Origin: Ga0074139 sp964515195
Lineage (GTDB): Bacteria > Bdellovibrionota > Bdellovibrionia > Bdellovibrionales > Bdellovibrionaceae
NCBI GenBank assembly: GCA_964515195.1
Contig: CAZETK010000029.1
Location: 1-38,742 of the forward strand
DNA: 38,742 nt
Reading direction: 5' to 3'
A program made the translations under genes and the position numbers. Of this stretch, positions 32,917 through 38,742 are shown piece by piece. Each line of letters opens with the position of its first letter. The stretch's first letter is position 1. Below the pieces are notes generated by a model. The model had not been told where the DNA came from and did not search any database. It saw nothing but the letters and a program-made list of their open reading frames with translations.

Positions 32917-35101
32917 GCTTTGGCCTCCAACCTTCCACCGGGAGCACAGGTAACTCAACAATCATGCGAGTTCCCTGGGGCTCATGGGGAAGAGCTCTGA
33001 TATACCCATTATGATCTTCAATCACACGTTTAACGATGGATAACCCCAGCCCGGTCCCACCATCCTTTGTACTATAATAGGGTTCAAAAACACGCTGCCG
33101 ATCCTGCTGGGGAATACCGGAGCCGTTATCAGTCACGGTGATTCTTAGGGTGTTTAGCTGTGTATCATATTCTGTTTTAACTTCAATACTTGGATCAGGA
33201 GCCTTCGAGCATGCCGCAACTGCGTTGTCCACCAGATTGGTTAAAACCCTTTTGATCTGATCCAAATCAAAACGGAAAACCGGCACTTGGGGGGCTAGAT
33301 CCTTCTTAAAGGTAATCTGGCTATGGGCATTGGAATAAAGGCTTAAGGTCTGGCTGATCACTTCATTTATTTCGCCGGGGATCATACGGGCCTGGGGCAG
33401 ACGGGCAAACTGGCTGAACTCGTTGACCAAGTTTTTCATATCATCCACCTGATGGACAATCACTTGAATGCAGTCTTTAAATGCCGGGTCCTCGATCTGC
33501 CCTGAAAATTTTCGGTGCAAACGTTCAGCCGCCAATTTAATCGGAGTCAGGGGATTCTTGATTTCATGAGCGATACGACGGGCCACTTCAGTCCAAGCCG
33601 CAGCTCTTTGGGCTGAGACAATGGGAGTTAGATCATCAAAGACTAAAACTTTTCCAATCTCTTCACCATCTTCGTCCTTTAAAATCGAAAGGTTTAAAGA
33701 CAAAGGCAAAGACTCACCTTGAATGTTTACAGTCAACTCTTTACGAATAGTCTCGAGCTTGTACTGTTGCATATTTTTAAGCAGTTCCGCGAATAGGCGG
33801 AAATAATCGGAAGTTAAAAGCTCTCGTACAGGTCGGCCGATATAAGCTTCTGGTTTGACCTTCAAGAGATCCGCCGCATGCTGATTGATGGTGGTTACCA
33901 TCCCGGCTCGATTTACCGAGATCACCCCGGTTGAGATATGCCCCAAAACAACTTCAATGTACCGGGCCGTTTCTTCAAGCTGGGCTGTCGTCTCATCCAA
34001 ATTGCGGGTCATCTGATTAAAGTTATCCACCAGATAAGTGATCTCTTCACTTCCCGAAGAGACTTCCACCGGCGAATAATCACCACCCGCCACTTTTCGC
34101 GTGGCCATCCCCAACTGCACCAGCGGTGTTGCAATCTGTTTGGCTAAATAGAAACCAAACCAAACCGCTGCGAATAGAATCACAAGGGTCATCATCAGAA
34201 GCACGATAATATAAATGGACTTCAGGGGTGATTCGAGAGGGTTAATATCTCGGAATTCCTCGTAGGCGCTGGAAACATCCGTCATTCGAGAGGTAAGCGA
34301 TAAAGGCACAAATGTCGAAACAACCAGAGCCGCCGGTTGCACTTTACCTTTAAGTGGAACCACCACTCGGACTAGATTTCCATCCCCGAATTGATGAATC
34401 GTCGAAGATTCCACCTTACTGAGCAGACCTTTTCGAATAAATTCCACCTCTGCCAAGGGCAGATGGTATAAGCTTTCATCCGTGGTCATCGAGTACACCC
34501 TGTCCCCATCGACTGAGGTGTAGACTTCTACGGCATCCAAGGCATAAAGGTTCCGAAATTTTTCAAGGGATTCAGCCAAATTACTCCACTGAGCAGGGCG
34601 CTTAAGAGAGTCGGCAATTTCGTGAGCAAAATGATAGTTTTTCTTTTTTGTATTAAAGTAATAAGAATTCTGAATTTCCAAAGAGCTTTTCAAAACTCCC
34701 ACCATTTTGATACTGAACCATTTCTCGAAACTGGTGTTGATATAAAAAACAGAAATAACGAGAAGAAGAATGGTGGGAATCGAACTGAAGGCGACAAAGG
34801 CCGCAATCAGTTTGGATTTCAGGCTGCTTCCAAAAATACGGCCTCGGCGCTCCAGAAAAACCTTCACTACGTTTCGGAAGATTAAAAACAACAACAAGAG
34901 TAAGAACAGGATGTTAAGATTCACCAAGCCGAAGAAGAAAATACTGTGAACAAAAGGCAGCTGGTTACTGATAGAGAACAAACGGATTTCAAACCAAGTC
35001 AGAAAAACGACAATAAACGACAAAAGAAAGATCGAGACAATTTCCCTTTTTCTTTTTCGCTCTTCTTGAGGTTTATCTACGACTTCAATTTTTTCGATCA
35101 T
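32909..35101 (-). CDS. ntrY: NtrY-like membrane sensor histidine kinase
   Basis: Sensor kinase presumed to phosphorylate the adjacent NtrX-like regulator. 730 residues: predicted membrane helices at about 21-43, 51-75, 97-121 and 296-320, with a sensor region of about 170 residues between the third and fourth; HAMP (about 320-375); PAS (about 380-495); HisKA with phosphoacceptor His512 in RRIAHEIKNPLTPIKLAAERL, the typical NtrY H-box; ATPase with N-box NLVDNA, DNGSGIP (658-664) and GGTGLGLSIV (681-690). The start overlaps the ribH stop (ATGA) and its end overlaps the regulator by 8 bases. The signal sensed is unknown; NtrY in alphaproteobacteria is tied to nitrogen or redox. Confidence 0.9.
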   Translation of the reverse strand: MIEKIEVVDKPQEERKRKREIVSIFLLSFIVVFLTWFEIRLFSISNQLPFVHSIFFFGLVNLNILFLLLLLFLIFRNVVKVFLERRGRIFGSSLKSKLIAAFVAFSSIPTILLLVISVFYINTSFEKWFSIKMVGVLKSSLEIQNSYYFNTKKKNYHFAHEIADSLKRPAQWSNLAESLEKFRNLYALDAVEVYTSVDGDRVYSMTTDESLYHLPLAEVEFIRKGLLSKVESSTIHQFGDGNLVRVVVPLKGKVQPAALVVSTFVPLSLTSRMTDVSSAYEEFRDINPLESPLKSIYIIVLLMMTLVILFAAVWFGFYLAKQIATPLVQLGMATRKVAGGDYSPVEVSSGSEEITYLVDNFNQMTRNLDETTAQLEETARYIEVVLGHISTGVISVNRAGMVTTINQHAADLLKVKPEAYIGRPVRELLTSDYFRLFAELLKNMQQYKLETIRKELTVNIQGESLPLSLNLSILKDEDGEEIGKVLVFDDLTPIVSAQRAAAWTEVARRIAHEIKNPLTPIKLAAERLHRKFSGQIEDPAFKDCIQVIVHQVDDMKNLVNEFSQFARLPQARMIPGEINEVISQTLSLYSNAHSQITFKKDLAPQVPVFRFDLDQIKRVLTNLVDNAVAACSKAPDPSIEVKTEYDTQLNTLRITVTDNGSGIPQQDRQRVFEPYYSTKDGGTGLGLSIVKRVIEDHNGYIRALPHEPQGTRMIVELPVLPVEGWRPKHE

Positions 35102-35577
35102 TTTGACTTTTTCTTTTTCAATCCCCGCTTCAGGTCTCTTACAAGCCCCACCATTTCTAGAACCACTTCGGCTGCTTCTTGACCTTTATGGCCATGACGC
35201 CCACCTACGCGATCCTGGGCTTGCTCTTCATTTTCGGTGGTCAACACGCCAAAAGCAATGGGTTTGCCAATTTCTAACATGAGCTGAGTGATACCTCTTT
35301 CAACGCTGGAACAAACATAATCGTAATGTGAGGTTTCACCACGGATCACAGCTCCCAGGGCTACAACTCCGTCACAACCATTCTCCAATAGAACTTTGCA
35401 GATCAAAGGAATTTCCACAGCGCCCGGCACTTTAACGGAATCAATCAGAACATCGGCCTCTTCTAATACTTCCAAGGCCCCTTCCAAAAGCTTTTCGGTC
35501 ACTTCTGAGTTAAAGCGGCTTGTGACCACTCCAATGTGAAACTTCTTGGACTTCGGTGACTTCTTCTTTGGAACCAT
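35098..35577 (-). CDS. ribH: 6,7-dimethyl-8-ribityllumazine synthase
   Basis: Penultimate riboflavin step, joining the pyrimidine from the GTP branch with the butanone phosphate made by RibB. 159 residues: GVVTSRFNSEV (16-26), VPGAVEIPL (49-57), GAVIRGETSHYDYV with the catalytic His, and FGVLTTENEEQAQDR. A lysine-rich N-terminus (KKKSPKSKK) and C-terminus (KRGLKKKKSK) are unusual additions. The ATG at 35577 with AGAGG 6 bases upstream lies inside ribB, giving a 68-base overlap in another frame. Confidence 0.95.
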   Translation of the reverse strand: MVPKKKSPKSKKFHIGVVTSRFNSEVTEKLLEGALEVLEEADVLIDSVKVPGAVEIPLICKVLLENGCDGVVALGAVIRGETSHYDYVCSSVERGITQLMLEIGKPIAFGVLTTENEEQAQDRVGGRHGHKGQEAAEVVLEMVGLVRDLKRGLKKKKSK

Positions 35578-36208
35578 GGTGAACCTCTGTGTTCTGCAAG
35601 GCTTTAAAATAGTCTATCAGATCGTGAATTTTTCCAATTTTCAATTGATACTTTTTTGCGAACCTCAAAAGGTCATCTACCCGAGCCATGGTACCATCGT
35701 CATTCATAACTTCACAAATAACGGCCGCAGGATTGAGACCTGCAAGCTTCATTAAATCCACGCTGGCTTCCGTATGACCAGGACGCTCAAGCACTCCTCC
35801 CGGCCGAGCTCGGAGTGGAAAAATATGTCCCGGGTAAGTCACATCCCGCGGGCGAGCACTCAAGTCGCAAGCGGTTAAAATGGTATGGGCTCGATCGGCT
35901 GCCGATATGCCAGTGGAAACTCCTTGGGCCGCTTCAATACTCACCGTAAAAGCTGTTTTGTGAGGAGAACCATTGTCCTGTTCGGGCACCATCAAAGGAA
36001 GTTGAAGCCGATCCACCTGCCCAGGAGTCAGAGCAAGACAGATCAGTCCTCGAGCGTTCTTTGCTAAAAAATTAATCTTGTCGGCCGTTGCAAACTGGGC
36101 CGCTAAAATCAAATCTCCTTCGTTTTCACGATTTTCATCATCAACTATGATGACCATATCGCCACGCTTGAGAGATTCAATTATTTCACCTAGTTTATGA
36201 AAGGCCAT
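35510..36208 (-). CDS. ribB: 3,4-dihydroxy-2-butanone 4-phosphate synthase, monofunctional
   Basis: Converts ribulose 5-phosphate to the four-carbon riboflavin precursor. 232 residues from the ATG at 36208, which has AAGGA 7 bases upstream; a longer upstream frame overlaps ribE and is not supported. Motifs: VDDENRENEGDL (22-33), GVSTGISAADRAHT (96-109) and FPLRARPGGVLERPGHTEA. The fold ends near residue 202 and about 30 more residues overlap ribH in another frame. No GTP cyclohydrolase II domain is present, so RibA must be encoded elsewhere. Overlaps the end of ribE by 14 bases. Confidence 0.94.
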   Translation of the reverse strand: MAFHKLGEIIESLKRGDMVIIVDDENRENEGDLILAAQFATADKINFLAKNARGLICLALTPGQVDRLQLPLMVPEQDNGSPHKTAFTVSIEAAQGVSTGISAADRAHTILTACDLSARPRDVTYPGHIFPLRARPGGVLERPGHTEASVDLMKLAGLNPAAVICEVMNDDGTMARVDDLLRFAKKYQLKIGKIHDLIDYFKALQNTEVHHGSKEEVTEVQEVSHWSGHKPL

Positions 36209-36794
36209 GATCTCGTCCTTGAAAATAGGCTTTTGCCAGATAATCCGTTTCGATGTGAAGGAGATCCCCCACTTGCACACTTCCTAAATTCGTACGCTTA
36301 AGGGTTTCCGGGATTAAACAGACTGAGAGTTGATTATCTTTCACCTGATTCACCGTAAGGCTGACACCATGAAGAGCAATGCTTCCTTTAGGCCAGATAT
36401 GGCGCATCAGTTCTTTCGGAACTTGAACCTCTAAAAGCCGGGACTCACCCAAGGCTTCTGATTGAATCACTTGTCCTTGAGCCTCTACATGCCCCGATAC
36501 CAAATGGCCATGGACACGATCACCGAAGCGAAGGGAGCGTTCAAGATTCCACAATTGGCCTTTAAGCTGTCGCGGGGTGAGTTTCAAAAGCTGGAGAGTT
36601 TCGTGGGCCAGTGTAAATTGCAAATTGTTTTGATTGAAATTTTCTAAGGTCAGGCAAATTCCATTGCACGCCACACTATCGCCAGTCTTCAGGTCTTGAA
36701 ATGTCGACGGCCGTGCCAATGTGACTCTGACGACACTCTCTCCTGGTTCCACTGCCAAAACTGGGCTTAACGCCTCGATAATTCCGGAAAACAT
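36195..36794 (-). CDS. ribE: Riboflavin synthase alpha chain
   Basis: Dismutates two 6,7-dimethyl-8-ribityllumazine molecules to riboflavin. 199 residues from ATG at 36794, matching the universal MFSGIIE start; an upstream TTG in frame is ignored. Two lumazine-binding repeats: GDSVACNGICLTL (38-50) and GSIALHGVSLTV (137-148), each followed by an ET(L)xxT-type segment (HETLQLLKL, PETLKRTNL). The Shine-Dalgarno is weak. It is the first gene of the rib-ntrYX-proS run and is preceded by a hairpin with a T tract. Confidence 0.94.
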   Translation of the reverse strand: MFSGIIEALSPVLAVEPGESVVRVTLARPSTFQDLKTGDSVACNGICLTLENFNQNNLQFTLAHETLQLLKLTPRQLKGQLWNLERSLRFGDRVHGHLVSGHVEAQGQVIQSEALGESRLLEVQVPKELMRHIWPKGSIALHGVSLTVNQVKDNQLSVCLIPETLKRTNLGSVQVGDLLHIETDYLAKAYFQGRDHGLS

Positions 36795-36822
36795 CGACGT
36801 GAGGTGTATCCCGCGAGGTTCT

Positions 36823-36861
36823 AAAAAGCAATCCCAAGGGGGGAAATGTCTCAATGGGATT
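36823..36861 (-). promoter_or_regulatory. Terminator-like hairpin in the ribE leader
   Basis: AATCCCA (36861-36855) pairs with TGGGATT (36836-36830) across an 18-base loop, followed after GC by five T on the minus strand (36827-36823), 29 bases before the ribE start. It could be an attenuator. I looked for an FMN riboswitch and see no AGGGGCAGGGTGAAA-type core in this leader. Confidence 0.35.
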
Positions 36862-36883
36862 TCAGTATGAGTTTCTAAAATTT

Positions 36884-36920
36884 AAAGGGACTTAAGCCTG
36901 TTATTGTCTTAAGTCCCTTT
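36884..36920 (-). terminator. Terminator after the exported-protein gene
   Basis: A perfect 13-bp stem (36884-36896 with 36908-36920), 11-base loop, about 40 bases after the stop at 36961. On the minus strand it is followed by AAATTTTAG. The stem is strong and the U tract modest. It separates this gene from the rib operon. Confidence 0.75.
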
Positions 36921-36960
36921 CGCCCATTTCTTCATATATCATGAATCTAACGCAGCGTTA

Positions 36961-38091
36961 CTATTTTGTCTTTTTCTCGGCTTTCTTTTCAGATTCGATG
37001 TCTTCAATTTTCTTCACAAGCTCCACGCGCCAGCCGGGCTGCACATCGCGGTTATCAAATCGCTTCGTGATTGCCACCGTTGAGAAATTGCGATCCAGGC
37101 GAACCACTTCACCTTCGGCAATGGGTTTTGTGTTAAGACGAGTAAATCCATAGAAATCCGAATCGCAGGGACGACCGGACCAAACTGTCTTGTCCTCGAA
37201 GAACTGAAGCACGTCTCCTGTTTTCAGATTCACATCTTCTCCGCCTTTGATCACAAACCCCACGTCTCCCAGTGGATTGTGCTCGTCATTGAAGGGGCGA
37301 AGATCCAGCACCTTTGTCGTCCACACCACGTTATTCATTTTATCCGCGATCTTATCCACAGCTTTAACAAGGGCCCGCTCTGTTATCACGGAAAGAGGTG
37401 TATTGTTATACCAACTGTAACCAAGGCCGATTTGATTCAGGCTCAGATTGATGGCGCCCTCAGTGTCTTTGCTTTTTTCGTTCACTAAGGGAGCGGCAAT
37501 AACACGATTATTGCCATTGTTGGACAGATCCTTTGCGATGTCCAAACCGTACATTTGTATGCTCAAATTTTTAACCTTGACCGAGAATTTTCCACCAAGA
37601 CCAAACCCAGAGTGAGTGACTCCCGTGTTTTTGTTAAAACCCAATTCGATCGAACTGCCGGATGACATCTCAAAGGCTAATACCGAGCCCTTCACCTTGA
37701 CATCGGGTTGTGAAATCAAGCATCGAGCCTCATCTGAATAATACAACTCGGAACTCACCGCCGTTGTTCCAAACATCTTCATATACATGGATTGCGCACC
37801 CACCAGCTCACCGTTCACGATAGGACTGCGATTCGCATAGCTGGTCGTGAACCCATCGGAATTAAAAAGCACACCGTAAAGTTGCTCGCTGGCCACATAA
37901 CCGAAATCGAAGTGCCCGGCCTCACCGAACTGAACAGTGGGGGAACTGATAGCGCCCACATCGGCATACCATTTTGGTTGACGTGGTTTTTCGTCAACGA
38001 CCGGTTGCTCACAACCTTCGTTCCCCATGAGACCAAGGCCCAGCAAAGTTAATGCAATTGTTTTCGAGATGATTTTCATTTTTGTATTCAT
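36961..38091 (-). CDS. Exported protein of unknown function, possible lipoprotein
   Basis: 376 residues, not recognised with confidence. The N-terminus is a signal peptide: MNTKMKIISK then a hydrophobic TIALTLLGLGLMG and Cys27. The preceding NEG does not fit a standard lipobox, so lipidation is uncertain. Residues about 135-210 look like beta strands. GLGYSWYNNTPLSVITERALVKAVDKIADKM (about 243-273) resembles the helical segment of CsgG/TolB-like envelope proteins, and GGEDVNLKTGDVLQFF (about 300-315) resembles the C-terminal fold of FlgT-like proteins; both are weak impressions. The tail is Lys/Glu-rich. Start ATG at 38091 with GAGG 5 bases upstream. It has its own terminator and probably its own promoter. 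Confidence 0.75.
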   Translation of the reverse strand: MNTKMKIISKTIALTLLGLGLMGNEGCEQPVVDEKPRQPKWYADVGAISSPTVQFGEAGHFDFGYVASEQLYGVLFNSDGFTTSYANRSPIVNGELVGAQSMYMKMFGTTAVSSELYYSDEARCLISQPDVKVKGSVLAFEMSSGSSIELGFNKNTGVTHSGFGLGGKFSVKVKNLSIQMYGLDIAKDLSNNGNNRVIAAPLVNEKSKDTEGAINLSLNQIGLGYSWYNNTPLSVITERALVKAVDKIADKMNNVVWTTKVLDLRPFNDEHNPLGDVGFVIKGGEDVNLKTGDVLQFFEDKTVWSGRPCDSDFYGFTRLNTKPIAEGEVVRLDRNFSTVAITKRFDNRDVQPGWRVELVKKIEDIESEKKAEKKTK

Positions 38092-38394
38092 AGCTACCTC
38101 ACAACCAGACTATCGTCTTTCCATAGACCAAAGTTTATAGACCAAGGGAGGTAAGCGCAAAAAACAGGCAAGTGTCCGTTGTAAGTCGGGTTTTTGGAAT
38201 AGCGTCTCGGCATGAGACAGGATAAGAGCCTGAAATCACTCGCGACTTAATAAATTTAAATTTTCAAAAAAAATTTCCTATGAAAAGTTAATGGTCACTA
38301 TCGAACACAATTCGACCATCGTCCTGTCGAACAGAACGACAAAAACTAACAAACGTCTACTCGGGAGCTAGGAAGAGGCTTAGTTAGAAATTCA
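38092..38394. other. Non-coding region upstream of the exported-protein gene
   Basis: About 300 bases with no credible gene. It contains a candidate promoter and direct repeat (38123-38162), an AT-rich tract at about 38247-38280, and two adjacent short palindromes (38301-38315 and 38324-38334). Composition is like the rest of the window until about 38395. Confidence 0.6.
38123..38162 (-). promoter_or_regulatory. Candidate promoter with direct repeat for the exported-protein gene
   Basis: On the minus strand TATAAA (38139-38134) matches the sigma70 -10 at five of six positions; TTTTGC (38162-38157) 17 bases upstream is a poor -35. The 9-base sequence TTGGTCTAT occurs twice with 14-base period (38145-38137 and 38131-38123), the first copy overlapping the -10. 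This could be an activator or repressor site. Confidence 0.4.
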
Positions 38395-38464
38395 GACTCG
38401 GACGTCCGATCCTCGCCAGCATCCCCGCCTCGGGCGGGGCGCGCGGCGCGCGTGGGGGGGGGGG
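38395..38464. other. Abrupt composition boundary with GC-rich low-complexity block
   Basis: Just after an AT-balanced stretch the sequence becomes strongly GC-rich: GGGCGGGGCGCGCGGCGCGCG and then 11 consecutive G (38454-38464). Coding strand also switches to plus. Low-complexity GC runs at a junction are typical of assembly or read error. The block is open in the frame of the kinase fragment but has no kinase-like sequence. Confidence 0.75.
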
Positions 38465-38724
38465 TGCGGATCGACATGCTCGACCTGGGTGCCGGGATGA
38501 CCCGCGCCTTCTTGAGGGACGAGCTGTTCAAGCCGTTCGTGTCGACGAAGGAGGGCGGATTTGGGCTCGGCGCGTTCGAGGCGCTGCAGCTCGCGCAGGC
38601 CATGGGCGGGACGATCGACGTCATGAGCGAGCCGGGGAAGGGAAGCCGCTTCACCGTGTGGCTTCCGGCAGCGGGTGAGAATTACGCGAGCGACGCCGGA
38701 AATGAGTGGATGAAGGTGGAATGA
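38452..38724 (+). CDS. C-terminal fragment of a PrsK-like sensor histidine kinase
   Basis: About 90 residues, only the end of a histidine kinase ATPase domain. From VRIDMLDLGAGM (G1 box, DxGxGM) through ELFKPFVSTKEGGFGLGAFEALQLAQAMGG (G2 box with GFGLGAF, a form characteristic of PrsK kinases of PEP-CTERM/exosortase exopolysaccharide systems) to PGKGSRFTVWLP. H-box, N-box and sensor parts are missing; homology begins right after the G-run, so the gene is broken at the junction. Codon use is strongly GC-rich at third positions, unlike everything to its left. The GTG at 38452 is only a nominal start. Source is probably a high-GC alphaproteobacterium or similar. Confidence 0.75.
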   Translation: MGGGVRIDMLDLGAGMTRAFLRDELFKPFVSTKEGGFGLGAFEALQLAQAMGGTIDVMSEPGKGSRFTVWLPAAGENYASDAGNEWMKVE

Positions 38725-38742
38725 TGACAAGCGTGGGGCCCG
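38721..38742 (+). CDS. First codons of a gene downstream of the kinase fragment
   Basis: An ATG at 38721 overlaps the kinase stop in ATGA form, and a second ATG follows directly. Only seven codons (MMTSVGP) are visible. In PrsK loci a response regulator (PrsR) commonly follows, so that is the best guess from context alone. Confidence 0.3.

Noticed and set aside
32917..32961. Upstream extension of the ntrX-like gene (15 more residues)
   Set aside because: The receiver domain begins at MNKILIIDDE, and GGAGG is placed for the ATG at 32916. The extension lies within ntrY.
34622..34885. Plus-strand open frames inside ntrY and many similar ones inside the ribosomal genes
   Set aside because: They lie fully opposite well-identified genes, lack ribosome binding sites and resemble no family. 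They are antisense shadows.
36209..36280. Upstream extension of ribB by 24 residues
   Set aside because: The extra residues are unlike RibB, overlap ribE further, and lack a Shine-Dalgarno, whereas AAGGA precedes the ATG at 36208.
38301..38334. LexA (SOS) boxes of the GAAC-N4-GTTC type
   Set aside because: The CGAAC elements here do not pair with GTTC at the proper spacing, and no SOS gene is adjacent.
38392..38730. Minus-strand open frames in the high-GC end
   Set aside because: High-GC DNA is open in many frames. The plus-strand frame has clear histidine kinase motifs, and the others are Arg/Pro-rich noise.

Overview
The window is almost entirely the core translation and transcription locus of a Gram-negative bacterium, every confident gene lying on the minus strand. 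Moderate, uniform base composition, the gene order, the 1398-residue RpoB and 1373-residue RpoC, and a linked NtrY/NtrX pair next to proS suggest a Bdellovibrio-like (Bdellovibrionota) or related 'delta' lineage. That placement is an inference from gene content and has not been tested by phylogeny.

In the direction of transcription (right to left): (1) 38.1-37.0 kb, one unrecognised exported or lipoprotein gene with its own terminator. (2) 36.8-29.1 kb, a tightly overlapping run ribE-ribB-ribH-ntrY-ntrX-proS followed by pyrF: riboflavin synthesis, a membrane two-component system and prolyl-tRNA synthetase. (3) rlmB, an rRNA 2'-O-methyltransferase. (4) 27.97-24.4 kb, a promoter then tRNA-Thr(UGU)-Tyr-Gly-Thr(GGU)-tuf, the same order as the enterobacterial tufB operon, then tRNA-Trp, secE, nusG, rplK, rplA. 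(5) rplJ-rplL behind an L10-type mRNA leader, then rpoB-rpoC. (6) rpsL-rpsG with a promoter and a strong intrinsic terminator, then fusA separately. (7) from a good sigma70-like promoter at about 10.6 kb, an uninterrupted S10-spc superoperon rpsJ-rplC-rplD-rplW-rplB-rpsS-rplV-rpsC-rplP-rpmC-rpsQ-rplN-rplE-rpsN-rpsH-rplF-rplR-rpsE-rpmD-rplO-secY-adk, with adk cut by the left edge. rplX (L24), normally between rplN and rplE, is not there.

Together these genes make ribosomal proteins, RNA polymerase, elongation factors, the Sec translocon core and a set of tRNAs. Visible regulatory structure includes promoters for the tRNA-tuf, rpsL and S10 units, an L10 leader, hairpins in the rplL-rpoB gap, and stem-loops that include the encoded CCA end of two tRNAs.

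The last ~350 bases (from about 38395) are different: very GC-rich, plus-strand, beginning at a low-complexity GC block with an 11-G run, and encoding only the C-terminal ATPase part of a PrsK-like histidine kinase plus the first codons of a downstream gene. This is most simply an assembly chimera or foreign contig end.

I found no CRISPR array, insertion sequence or phage, and nothing I would call a wholly new system. The most interesting items are the missing rplX, the NtrX-like regulator whose AAA+ domain has lost several catalytic motifs, the inverted repeat built over the rpsL promoter, the tRNA 3'-end hairpins, and the unknown exported protein.
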